Part shown: positions 21,562 through 32,590 of the stretch, in pieces
Numbering within the stretch: position 1 is the first letter of the stretch
Layout: the number at the start of each line of letters is the position of its first letter
Assembly (NCBI RefSeq): GCF_003597395.2
Contig: NC_133778.1
Span: forward strand, 16,721,566 to 16,785,565
DNA length: 64,000 bases
Reading direction: 5' to 3'
Source: Chelonoidis abingdonii
Taxonomy: Eukaryota > Chordata > Testudines > Testudinidae
The notes under the pieces: model-generated
Database searches by the model: none
What the model was told of the DNA's origin: nothing
Seen by the model: the letters and a program-made list of their open reading frames with translations, nothing else
Translations under genes and position numbers: made by a program

Positions 21562-21625
21562 TAGTGCACAGCTTTGGCTAGATCAGTGGAGCAATGCAGA
21601 TTTACATTAGCTAAAGATCTGGCCC
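21562..21625. repeat. Fold-back-family fragment
   Basis: tagtgcacagctttggctag to ctaaagatctggcccta, with core gatcagtggagc. It is a partial copy of the same family as 1651-1739. Confidence 0.4.
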
Positions 21626-22902
21626 TATATAATTTGGACACAAACTGTGGTCTATTCCCTCCTCCCAGCAAAGCTTCGAGAGCGAGTTCTCTATTCTAGG
21701 AAGATCTCAAGGATACTGGTATATAGGGAAGTATTATCAGAATCAAAGCTGAAGTACATCCGGCAACAGATTATCCTTTTGGGTTTGTTTTGTTTGCATT
21801 CCCCTACTAACTTGCAAACTTCAGCCCTCTTCAGTGGGTCTCTTGGTGATTAGACCTGCATTAATTTGCCCTCATGTGAAATACTTATACTTGAGATGTT
21901 AATCTAACAGAAAGCTCATTCAGGGAATGATCTTGTAATCATATAGAGCATCTACATTGGATTTTTATCTGTTCCAGGCACAGGGATTCTGTGAATATAA
22001 TTCGTGAAAGACATGCCATGTGTAGGAATTACCTGAAAGTCAAAGCTACGGTTCCTATAGACCAGGACCATTGTGCAAACATTAATGCAAAATGATTTTG
22101 TTAGCACCAAGGATGCCAAACAAGGAAAGTGGCTTAAACACAGAGGGAGCATGTGTCATCCTCATAACTGATTGGCATGACTGCCCTGGTCCAAATACTG
22201 GGTGTTTCTTACTATTTAACTACTGACTGGGAGAGATGAAGACCCAGGGAGATGCTATAGGTCCAATAATCCACCAAGTCAGAAACTACGGAGAAAGGCC
22301 AGATCCAAAGGTAAAATACAAAGAACATAATTGTGATTGAAAGTTAAGATGCACGTTGGCCTGGATAGGTCGCTCAGTTTACAGCAGTTTAGGACCAGTT
22401 GCAAAGCAGAATTTCATCATTGTCGTCCCATTAGATTTATAGCTTGGTTCAACGATGCAAAGCAATGAAATCATGTGATCGCCTCATGTGACAATCTAGT
22501 ACCTGATTACCACAGAGAGCACCCCAGGGTTCTGGAACAATTTGTACAGTGGGGCTGCTGAGAGCCATTGAACCAAACTGTAAGCCCTGGATATAATGGA
22601 AACCACTTTAAGCCAGGGGATGTGGCAGACCCCAGCACCCATAGTTCCAGCACCTATGCCTTTTACCCTGTAATGTTGCAAATCAAGCTTGGTTGGAATG
22701 CTCTTGCTGTCAGTTTTGGAATCAAACTTTCCAGGACCAGTGACAGCTGTCTCAGTAGCGAGACCCTTCTCCTCCTCCCACCACTGCACACACTTTTGGA
22801 AATGGCTCCTCTCGTGCCCAAGTTTGACCACATTCAGATGCCAGGCATTCTCGTTTGATCTAGTGATCATGCTTAGCAGTCACATCATGCCTTTCACTCA
22901 TG

Positions 22903-23040
22903 GATCTCAAAGCATTGGGAAAGCTTCATTATGCCCATTTTACAGGTGGCAACACTGGGGCAACTCATGAACCTCTATGTTCTGTTATCACACAGTGAGT
23001 CAATGATACAGCTGGGAACAGATCACAGTCTCCTGACTCT
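22903..23040 (-). mobile_element. MIR-type SINE fragment, - strand
   Basis: It reads as a reversed MIR: atctcaaagcattgggaaag, cccattttacaggtggcaac, tcacacagtgagtcaatgat and gatcacagtctcctgactct follow the tail-to-head order. Confidence 0.6.
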
Positions 23041-23145
23041 CAATTGTAATTAAATTGTTTTTGTAATGGTCCTTCTTGGCAATTGGGTTGCTGAAGAGTG
23101 GGCTAGCGGATGAAATTGTGGCTACAGTTTTGGCAGTAGGTTATG

Positions 23146-23232
23146 GGCCAGATCCCCAGGAGCAGAAATCAGCATAGCTTCATTGACTTCAGTGGAGCTC
23201 TGCTGATTCACACCAGCTAAGGATCCGGTCCT
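23146..23232. repeat. Short fold-back repeat
   Basis: ggccagatccccaggagcag at the left pairs roughly with the right end ccagctaaggatccggtcct. The core is ttgacttcagtggagctctg. It is a good copy of the dispersed family. Confidence 0.6.
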
Positions 23233-23568
23233 AATTTATAAACTGAGGGGCAGCTTCGTATAATTTGTGTTTAATTTTTGTCTGTCTAGACACTTCTGAA
23301 GCCCCCATCATTGGAGTAACCAGGTGCCAGCAGCTGCATGAAAGTACCAGGCGGGTCTGGTGAAAGGTGCTTAATGAATGTATTGCATGAGGCAGGGCTA
23401 GGCGTGTATGTGTGCACACACTAGCTAGACTTTTTACTTTCTCATTTGGGTTTTGAAAGTCTTCTCTGGGGAGGGGTCTCTGGGTAAGATTCATTTGCCT
23501 CCTGTAGGGAACTGGTTATCACAGCCCCCTTGTCGTTTTTATCCAAGTTAGACCAAATCAAGGAGGGC

Positions 23569-23691
23569 TAGGGTGAGCAGATATCTCGATTTTATAGGGA
23601 CAGTCCCGATTTTTGGGACTTTTTCTTGTATAGGCTCCTTTTACCCCTCACCCCTGTCCTGATTTTTCACATTTGCTGTCTGGTGACCCTA
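23569..23691. mobile_element. Miniature element with TAGGGTGACCAG-type ends, copy 1
   Basis: tagggtgagcag at the left and ctggtgacccta at the right are inverted (10 of 12) and both carry TA at the outer edge, as for a TA-target DNA transposon. The interior has cccgatttttgggactttt and gtcctgatttttcacatttg. A second copy is at 57793-57887. Confidence 0.7.
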
Positions 23692-24271
23692 AGGCTGGTG
23701 CACAGCTAGAGATTTCTGACATCTGGTGTGATGCCTCCTTCCAGCAGTAGATGAAATACCTTTCCTGTGTTTGTCTTTAAGCCTCTTCACACCTTGCTGA
23801 TCTGATAATTTACCATGACCCTGACCCCCTACCTTCACTCCACCAATGGTCTCACTACTCATCACCCTCCAGTCAGCTTCTGCTTTAGACACCTTGAGTG
23901 CTTCCTCCTACACAGACCCTTGTGTATTGGGGGAGGTGCAAGAGAAGGGAGATTCCCTGGTATAATCCATACAGCCGCTTCCTTCTCCTCCTCCAGAGAA
24001 TTGCCAGGGCCCTGAAGCCTACAAAACCTTTATGCCTGCTGCTGATTATGAGGGATTATCTCTCTTCCCTTGCCATACTCTTACTAATTTCTCCATTCCT
24101 CTCCCTACCTGCAGTTACGAAGTGTAAAATCAACAGTAAGACATGTCACTTACAGAGCTGTGCTGTTTTTCCAACATATTCATTTGCTTGTACGATGTCA
24201 CCATCAGCTGTTTTGAGAGGTTGTCTAGTCCAGTTCCCTGCACTCATGGCAGAGCTAAGTATTATCTAGAC

Positions 24272-24603
24272 CTGTGGTTCTCAAAGCCGGTCTACCGCTT
24301 GTTCAGGAAAAGCCCCTGGTGGGCCAGGCCGGTTTGTTTACCTGCCCCGTCTGCAGGTTCAGCCAATCACGGCTCCCACTGGCCGCGATTTGCCGCTCCA
24401 GGCCAATGGGGGCTACAGGAAGCGATGCGGGCCGAGGGATATGCTGGCCACCCTTCCTGCAGCCCCGATTGGCCTGGAGCAGCAAACTGCGGCCAGTGGG
24501 AGCAGCGATCGGCTGAGCCTGCGGATGTGGCAGGTAAACAAACCGTCCTGTCCCATCAGGGGCTTTCCCTGAACAAGCAACGGCCTGACTTTGAGAAGCA
24601 CTG
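24272..24603. mobile_element. hAT-like palindromic MITE (332 bp)
   Basis: The ends ctgtggttctcaaa and, inverted, cagtgcttctcaaa are of the hAT CAGTGGTTCTCAAA type. Most of the element is self-complementary; for example 24372-24414 pairs with 24461-24503 over 43 bp with few mismatches. The possible 8-bp duplication is weak (atctagac against tgcttgac, five of eight), so the copy is old. Open frames across it on both strands are artefacts of the GC-rich palindrome. Confidence 0.75.
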
Positions 24604-26274
24604 TGCTTGACCATCCCTGACATTAGTACATTTCCCAGACCTGAAGAGCTCGGTGTAGCTCAAAAGCTTGACGTTGATCCAATACAAGATGTTACCCCTC
24701 CCAGCTTGTTTCTCTGACAACAATATAATTTTTAAAGCCTGGGTGATTTTTAAGCCAATGTTGTGATATTTGGTGGACCTGACTCATGTTTTCAGAATCC
24801 TTGGGGCTTAGCAGTACTGGCAAAATTGGGCTCTCTCAAAAAGGAACTTGCATATGGAGGAGGAGAGGGAAATGTCATTATGAAAAACCTAACACTTTAA
24901 AAATGCTTTTTCCTTGGAGAATAGCCATAGTAATTTTCTTCCCCTCCTCCCAGGTTCAGTAGACACCAGCGAACACTCCTGTCCTCTCTCCTAGTATTGC
25001 AGTGTTAATGTTGCTGCTGCATTGATTGAGTCAGATTCCGCTGTCACTGGGGATGGTTTGGGGGGGCAGGGAAATGGTTTTTAGTCTTAGCCCTGTGCTT
25101 CCTCAAATGCATTTTTTTTAGCCTTTTCTTGGTAAAAGGACATTTTGAGTTTTTAATTGGGTGGGGGTGGAGGCGCAGAGGACGTCAGGAGGCCCTATTC
25201 TCCATTGGCCTTCTCATCCACACTTTCAGGTAACTCCTGAGGCTGCTCCTACTTGAATTGGCCATGTCTCAACTTGAGGAACGCTTTAAAATCAGCTCTG
25301 ATTCTGTGCCCTTGAGAAGCTCCTCAAGGAGCCTGTTAGCGAGCACTGTCAGCTGCTGGAATATGGATAAACATCGAGTTACGGGAACAGGAGAGGTTTC
25401 CTCTTTGTTGTTTTGCTCCCTTTCTAAGCAGTCAGAAAAGCAGAGTGCAAGAAAAACATGCCCAGGGTGGGGCTTTCCCTCCTCTCCCCAAGCTGCTATT
25501 CATGACCTTGTTAAGCAGTTTGGTCTGCCTCAGACAGTGTAAGTGGTAGTTTAAGTGTATAGAGAAACCAAATGTGGCTTTTATTTTTCCATATGACAAA
25601 TTGCCAATCGCCGGTTTTACTTACAGTACATTTTGAGTTGTCTCTGGAGAACGCAGTCACCTTGAGGGGGTATTTATGAGGAAAAATGACATGCGAATTA
25701 AAGTTCTTAACACTCACATAAAAATAGCTTTATTGCAGATTTTTGTCTGCAGCCAGGATCTTGCTTCCAGGAATGGATGATTTTGTAAGGGGAGGCTGGC
25801 ACTAGACAATTCTTGATGCTGCTTTGGCAGATGAAGTGAGGGGCTGGGGAGGAAGGGAAGGGAAAGTATGGCTGAGACATTAAAAATGAAGGCGATGTGC
25901 TCGGCATGCACATTACAGCTTCCAGGGCACTTCTCATACGAGCAGATGTTTGCTCTTCTACCCTTTGGCCAAAATCCTCCCCCAGACTACCTGTTTCCTT
26001 CCCGTAAAAGAGACATAACTTCCCAGCAAGGGAATGTATATGTCCCCTGCTCATATATTAATAATTATATATTTCTGGGGTTTGCCTTAGCTAAGTACAT
26101 CACGATGCTGTTTGCCTCACAGTGCAGCTCCAAAGCTTTCTATGGCTCCCACATCCTCTGCTAAATATATCAGTGAGGCATGGTTCATGGAAATATTTTA
26201 TAAGAAAAGCTGACGGTTGGTAGTTTCCAGACCAACCACTCCTACTTGGAAAGTCCCGTGAGTAGAACAGTGGA

Positions 26275-26645
26275 TTAGGAGGTGGGAGACCTGGGGTCTG
26301 TTCCCTAGTATGCCCATTTGGGCTTAGGGAAGTCACTTAAGCCGACATTTAAGTCTGGACACCCAACTTGAGGCACTTGGGCCCTGACTTTCATAGGTGC
26401 TGAGCACCCACCATTCCAGTTGGAGTTAAGGTGCAGGTGCTCATTGCTTGTGAAAAATCAAGCTCTTCTGGGTGCCCCAAGCTAGCCACCTAAAACTAGA
26501 GGCACCCAAAATTAGGCTCACGCCAAACATTCAAAAAATTATCCGTGTCTCAGTTTACCCATCTGTAAAGTGGGGATAATTACAATTGCTCCACCCTGGA
26601 AAGTCCTTGATGTCTACAGAGAGACAGTGTTGTAAATTGTGGTTG
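26275..26645 (+). mobile_element. MIR-type SINE split by an insertion
   Basis: The head (agaacagtggattaggaggt, gggagacctggggtctgttc, gggaagtcacttaa) ends at about 26340. The rest (gtgtctcagtttacccatct, gtaaagtggggataattaca) resumes at about 26549. The middle 26341-26548 is a separate fold-back-type repeat. Confidence 0.6.
26341..26548. repeat. Fold-back repeat inserted in a MIR
   Basis: Segments such as gacacccaacttgaggcact and ctagaggcacccaaaattag are repeated and inverted pieces of the GGCACCC-type palindromic family. Its presence interrupts the MIR core, so it inserted later. Confidence 0.5.
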
Positions 26646-26992
26646 CTGTGACTTTTAATGTGCTGCCTCCGGGAGCTAGAGAACAGATGTGAAGTCTCTT
26701 GTGACACACAGGAGGGATGGATAGTGCCTGATCTTTATTTCTGGCCCCTGTTATATGAAGTAGGTGAGGTTATGAGTCTAGTGACTAGTGTGGCATCTCT
26801 TATCTTAGAAGGGCAGAGATAAATGGAGCAAGGCAAGCTAGTTGCAGTCCTAACTAGGCCTATGATCAGGTTTGTGCCTTTTGCCCCTAATATGAGCGGT
26901 CAGCTGCTTCATAGCCAATCTAACAGCTTGCAGAAGCTGCAACTAAGAGGCTTCCCTATGAACAGTGACATTCATGTTGACACTCTTTGGGT

Positions 26993-27064
26993 GAAATCTT
27001 GGCCCACTGCAGTCACTGGCATAACTCCCATGGACTCAGTAGGTCCAGGATTTCACACTCTGAA
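26993..27064. repeat. Short fold-back repeat (GTGAAATC type)
   Basis: gggtgaaatcttggcccact at the left pairs with ccaggatttcacac at the right. The core is cataactcccatggactcag. The same type is found at 56381-56452. Confidence 0.55.
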
Positions 27065-27445
27065 TCCTACTGGATTCAGTGAGGATTCAGGCTACGTTCA
27101 TTGTCCCTAACTCATGGCAGGGAACAGCAGCTTGTGCCTGGCTCTTGTATGTGACAGCCACCATGGCTTGAACTGGGACCTCCAGAGCAGGAAGCGTGAG
27201 CCATGACAGCTTGAGCTAGAGAGCCAGACTCACATCCCCTGTGGATCAGGCACAAAGGGGAACATGTAACACACACTGAGCAGGGTGACATGAGGAAGGT
27301 GCAAGGAAATCTCACCTCCTTTGGATGTCTCTGTGTGACAGGGTTTGGCCTAATTACAGCCCTGTGTTCTCCTGGGTGCAGGAACTGCATCCTCAGAGCA
27401 GCCTCTGAGTTTCTGCACTGCCCCTTATCAGTCCTGGTGCTTGGA

Positions 27446-27526
27446 TCGTAAGCTCTCTTTTTGTTCTGTATTTGTACAGCACCTAACACAATGGGGTACG
27501 GCCATACAAATAAATAATTATGATGG
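27446..27526 (+). repeat. SINE/LINE tail with CACAATGGGG and AAATAA ends
   Basis: tttgtacagcacctaacaca, atggggtacggccatacaaa and taaataatt resemble a common sauropsid repeat tail. 40505-40600 is a related copy. Confidence 0.5.
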
Positions 27527-28767
27527 ACACCCTACATGGATTAAATAGCTGGATCAGCAGGAAGCCAAAATTTTCAGCAGTGACAAGGGAAGACTCCGTT
27601 TTTGGATGCTCAACTTGAGACACCTTAAAGAAACTGCCCTTTGACGGGGTCTCAGGTTGGGCACCCAGAGTGACTCATCTCTCCTGAAAATCTTGTCCTG
27701 AGCACGTAGGACAACAATAGCTAGAGAAACAGGAACCCATGAACTCTGATCTTGGCCTTTCATTTTAAAATGCATTTATTTTATTTGCAGTTCTGGGGCT
27801 TCCCACACCTCCTGTGCCTAATTTGGTTACTTCATCCCTATCTGGGGAGATGAATATTTAAGAACTTTAATTCTTCCATAGTACTCCAACATTGTAATGG
27901 TATTTTTGGAAGTTGGGCCGAACTAATATTAAAGCATTAAGGGCTTCCAGAAATTGTACATGCAAAGGATATGTGGTTGTCCTGTGGTCTCTGTACTGTG
28001 CTTTTGCTGGAGTCAAGGTAACTTTTGTATGTTCATGTCCAAAATAAAATTGCAGCTCTTGAAAGCTGCAGTTTGTACTTGGAGAAAAAATGTTTGTGTT
28101 TAGCTACTGCAGGGGCTGTACAAGAGTGCACTACCAGGAGTCTGAAAATGTTTGTGATGACAACAGAGTTGGCTTTGGGGGCTACTAAAAATGGCTTTAA
28201 TTGGGCAGGACTGGTGATAAACAGAGTGTCAGAGAAATATACCTTGCCAAAGAGGTCCCCCTCTCCAGACTATAGACTAGATCTGCTGAGAGAGAGAGAG
28301 TGCTCTTCCCCTCCTCCCCTTCTCACAACTACATCAGGGGCTTCGGCCCTGTCTCAGAAAGACAGAGAGGAAAGGGGTAACCAAAACCAAAAGAGGGAAA
28401 AGCAGGCTTCATGTAGTGGAGGCTATACAGAAATAAATCGAGGTAAATGCAAAACTAGGGGAAAATGCAGACTTTAGATAGGAAGTTTACAACAATTGGA
28501 AGGACTAAAACTATTTTAAAAGGGTGGCTGGCAGGATGAAATCAAATCATATATTAATTCTCATAGTACAATTATAAAATCCTGCTCCTACAACTATAGA
28601 GTATGATGCATGGATATGTGATATTAACATACACAAACACACACTCCCTCCTTCCCTTGATCATAAGTAAGAAAAGTGAGTTGCATTTGTTTGCTTTCTG
28701 GGGAGCGGTGAGGGAGCACTGTGGATGGTAGGACAAGGCAGTCATCCCCATCTGTACAGGGTCAACG

Positions 28768-29109
28768 CAGGAGCGGCGCCAGGGTTTGTGGTGCCCTAGG
28801 CAGAATTCAGGGAGCATCATTTGTGCGCTCCCCACGGGGTGCGCGCGCGAGCTTCCAGGTCCACTCCCGTTGCGCCGCCGAAGAAAGACCCTCCGCCGAA
28901 ATGCCGCAGACAACAGCGGCGGTCATTGAGCTGCTCAGTTGCCTGACGCTGTTTCCCGCTGCACATCGGCAGAAGGTCCTTCTTCGGCGGCGTGACGGGA
29001 GTGGAACCGGAAGCTCCCGTGCCCCGTGGGGAGTGCACAAAATGCCGGCCCCCGAATCCTGGCTCCCTAGGCGACTGCCTAGGGTCGCCTAATGGAAGCA
29101 CCGGCCCTG
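28768..29109. mobile_element. hAT-like GC-rich palindromic MITE (342 bp)
   Basis: The ends caggagcggcgccagg and, inverted, cagggccggtgcttcc are flanked by the 8-bp duplication ggtcaacg (28760-28767) against ggtcaaca (29110-29117), seven of eight. The interior is very CpG-rich and self-complementary (ccgccgaagaaagacc against ggtccttcttcggcgg). Several long open frames on both strands arise from this composition and are not genes. Confidence 0.85.
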
Positions 29110-30185
29110 GGTCAACAGTTAGCGACAATGCTCTTGCACATAAAAATGAATTCAGTACCAGAGGGGAAGATTTAATTGCCTAGGCAGCAAGCTGCAAGAT
29201 TTTGGATTCCCAAGAGCAACATGTTCAAATTCCAGCAGCATCAGCTCAGCCTTTTGTCCCTGAAAGAGACACACTGAGTTCCTGGCTATTTGCTGGGAGC
29301 AGGTTTCTTCGGGACCTTAGTAACAGAGAATCTTAGTGCTCTGCATGGACATTAAAGACCCTGTGATATTGATCTAAGAGTTGAGGTTTGCCTTTGGCCA
29401 GACCCTCCTCCCCATGCTGTCTCCGTGCTATGCAGTGGCTGCATTTCTGTTTTCGGAGGTGTTTTGTGAAGTATTCTGGGATCCTTTGGGATGAACAGCA
29501 CTATTGTGCGCGGCAATGTCGTTTTGTAATATATTTTGCAGGGATAGTCTGCAATAAGCATAAGAACAAGCAAAGGTGGCAGAGTTTAAGAGATGCAGTG
29601 ACCCTCACCTAGACTACAACTTCTAGGAGAGCAGCATTTGAGATATGGTCATTCCTAGAAGTGAAGATTCATGAAGGGAGCGATGAGTGGGAAGGGGGAG
29701 GAGGTGGCAAATAAGAACAGAGAGGTAGAATGGAGCAAGACTTTTTGGGGCAGGGGGGGGAAGGGTCATGAAAACACAGGGGAAAAAAGCTTGTGACTTG
29801 GAGACAGACAGGTCCCCTCATTGACTTGGCTGTGCTCATTAGGAGAGAAGTCTCTAAAATCTTAGTGTCAGAGCTCCATTCATCCTGGATATGCCACCAC
29901 CTGGCCTCTCTCCTAGGCATCCTGCTTCCAATAAACCCAAGGACTCCGTGCACTAGTCTGCTGCCTCTCATATTGTATTTCTTATAGGGGCAGAGAAAGT
30001 GGGGAGCATTTCTGGGGAAGGCACGTAACAATGGATTTATCACAATTACATGACCTAACAAAACACTAGCATATCAAGATGTCTTGTCTTAACCACGGTA
30101 GGGTATGCAACATGGGCACCGTGAAGCAACAAGACATTGCATCCCTTCTAGGTTTTGGTTTTACTGACTGCTGCTATTCATGTTG

Positions 30186-30440
30186 CACTTAAATAGCACT
30201 CTCTCTTTGGTAGATCTCAAAATGCTTTATAAACGTAGGTAAGGCCCCACAGGCCCATTTCACCAATAGCAGTGTCACATGGCATATGGAGCTGCACTAA
30301 TTTACATCAGCTGATGATATGGCCTAGATTGCTGAAGTGGCTTGTTCAAAGTCACCCAGAAAATGAGTGGCAGAGCTGGCAAATGGAATGTGGGTCTCCT
30401 GATTCCAAGTCCCATGCTTTAGCCACTGGCTGCAATGCCT
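30186..30440 (-). mobile_element. MIR-type SINE, - strand, split by fold-back insertion
   Basis: Reversed MIR order: ctcaaaatgctttataaacg, ggcccatttcaccaatagca, then gaagtggcttgttcaaagtc, agtggcagagctggcaaatg and gtctcctgattccaagtccc. The piece 30280-30332 (atggcatatggagctgcact to gctgatgatatggcctag) is a fold-back-family copy inserted in it. Confidence 0.6.
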
Positions 30441-31053
30441 GCTAGACAGTACATTAACAGAATAGTGATGAGGCACAACTGAGAATTAAGCAATCCCTAG
30501 TCAAATGCTTGGCAGGCCAGTCCTGCATTGTGAGTGCACCGTCGCCAGGATTTAATAACTGGGCTCTATTCACAGAGGGCTGGAACTTGGGGGCAAAATC
30601 TTTATAAAGCAATTTTAAAAGAGAACTACTTGAAAAACAAACCTGTGCCACAACTAGCATCGAATGCCATACAAAGAGAAGGAAGAATCAGTTAGACAGT
30701 GGCCAGGCACAAGTGATTAAATCTATAACTGGTAGGTGACAGTGCGTGATGTGCGTGTGCAGGTCACCTTGTGCAATCAGGACGTGCAAAGTGGGCCCTG
30801 TGCCTGTAGTTGTTGTGGGGGTGGGTAGAAGGGAGCCATAACATTCAAAACCAGTGTGTGTGTGGCTGCTTTTATGGATTTCCTGGTTTCCCTTTTTGGT
30901 AACAATGGCATTAGTAAAGTATGGGAGATTTATCATCAAATAGAATCATTCTTTTACAGGACATGCCAGATTCTGCCTTCACTTAGATCCACACAACCAC
31001 AGTGACTCTGTATGGGTCTAACCAAGGGCAGGATCTGGTTTGGAATGACTAGA

Positions 31054-31137
31054 GGCCAGATGCTTAGCTGGTGTAGGTGGGAGCAACTGGAGGCAGTGGA
31101 GGTGTTGCCAAGTTACACCAGCTAAGGATATGGCTCC
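31054..31137. repeat. Short fold-back repeat
   Basis: ggccagatgcttagctggtg at the left pairs with acaccagctaaggatatggc at the right, leaving core gcagtggaggtgttgcc. A clear palindromic copy. Confidence 0.6.
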
Positions 31138-31684
31138 CTTTTCCATCCTTTAAAAAACGAAATCTGATTATTATTTTTTTTTGTTCAGTGTAAGCAGGTT
31201 GGAAGCTTGAAACTAATCTGCTTTTTCTTCACTGAGATTTGTGTTTTATCCCCATGGAACACACATTGTCTTGCATTTGTGAGATAGCTAATGGCTTGAA
31301 AAAAAAGAAAAAGAAAAAAAACTACCACCACAAATTACCCAACAGATAAAACAAAAAAGGCAAATAATTAGCTTTTTTATTGATTTTGATCTAAGACTTG
31401 TTGGGCTGTTTGAATCTCTAAGCTGAATTCAGATCATTGATCTTAGTGTAACTGAGGTTATAGTTTGGCTCCCATGTGTTTATGATTTAGAAATGGGATA
31501 AATGCTCTTCATTCTGTTTGTCCTGACTGTGTTCCACAACACATTCCTCTCCTTCCCCCTGCTTCCTGTTTCCCAGGAAGGTCCCCCAACCTCTTCCTCT
31601 CAGTAGCCAAAAATAATATGGAAGTGAACAATTTTTTGAGCCATAAGATTGAACAGTGAATGGGCATTGTAGAAGAGAGGACTC

Positions 31685-32590
31685 ACCTGGTGGCTAAGTT
31701 GGTGTGGCAGCTCTGTCTGCTCTAGCAACCCCTGCTGACAGTAATGTCATCCTGCGGTAGGTTGCCTCATCTTGCGACTCTGCCCTCCAGTCGGGTCACA
31801 TTTTAGTTCCACACCCCGTTCATGGTAACAGAAAGTCCAAACAACTCCACAAGACTTGTTGTCAGGTCTCTGGCCCCTGACTCTGGGTGCAGCAGTCCTT
31901 ACACCCCTCTTTCTCCAGGCTCTGAATTGTCCTTGTCCCCCTTACATCAGGGGGCTTCATACCTCCTTCCCAATGGCTGATGAGGGAACCCAGGCCCACC
32001 CTCTGGTTCCAGTCCAGAGATGCTAAGAAAGCAGCAAAGGTCCGCGCCATCAGACACCTTGCTGGTGCCTTCCTGGACTCCTTCCTACCATTCATCTTTC
32101 CTTACACCTTTCCCCTCAGTCCCTTCCAGGGTGCTTGGTAAGAAGCAGCATCTTCCAGGGTACTCTTCAGAGGTCCAGTTCCTACCCTTGCAGCAGGATC
32201 AGCCAGAGCCGCTTAGTCCAGTGTGTATCTTCCAGACAGCTCCATTTTCTAGTGCTCAGAGAGGGACTGTAAAGTTCTTCCCTCTCCCTCTGCAGCCCCT
32301 CAAACTCCAGTCCAAATGCTCCTCAGGCTTTACTGTTCCTGCCTCTTTGGATTTGTCACAGTTCAGTACAACCTGCTTCTAGCTCTGGGCTTCACTATTA
32401 CGAGTTTTAGACTTCTCTCATCAGCCTTTAGCTGCCTTTCCCCTGGGCCTCCTCCCTAGCCTTTCTTTCCACTGCCCTCTGCTCCTGCCTTCCTGAAGCC
32501 CCAGCTGGGTTTGATCACCAATTGTGCCTAACACCCTTCCAGGTGCCACCCAGTGGCCTAATTGGGCTCAAGCACCTCTTAACCCAGAGT
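31685..32590. other. Pyrimidine-rich stretch, possible old repeat
   Basis: About 900 bp with strong C+T bias on the + strand and short phrases (gccctctgctcctgccttcc, cctaattgggctcaagcacc) that recall degraded sauropsid LTR-like repeats. No frame is convincing. Identity is unresolved. Confidence 0.25.

Noticed and set aside
24143..24623. Several overlapping open frames on both strands
   Set aside because: They coincide with the GC-rich palindromic MITE at 24272-24603, where symmetry keeps all frames open.
28025..28477. 150-codon open frame on the + strand
   Set aside because: It starts at TTG, resembles no protein family, has a GA-repeat-coded stretch, and has no splice or promoter context. 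Probably chance.
28721..29183. Arg/Pro-rich open frames on both strands
   Set aside because: They arise from the CpG-rich palindromic MITE at 28768-29109.
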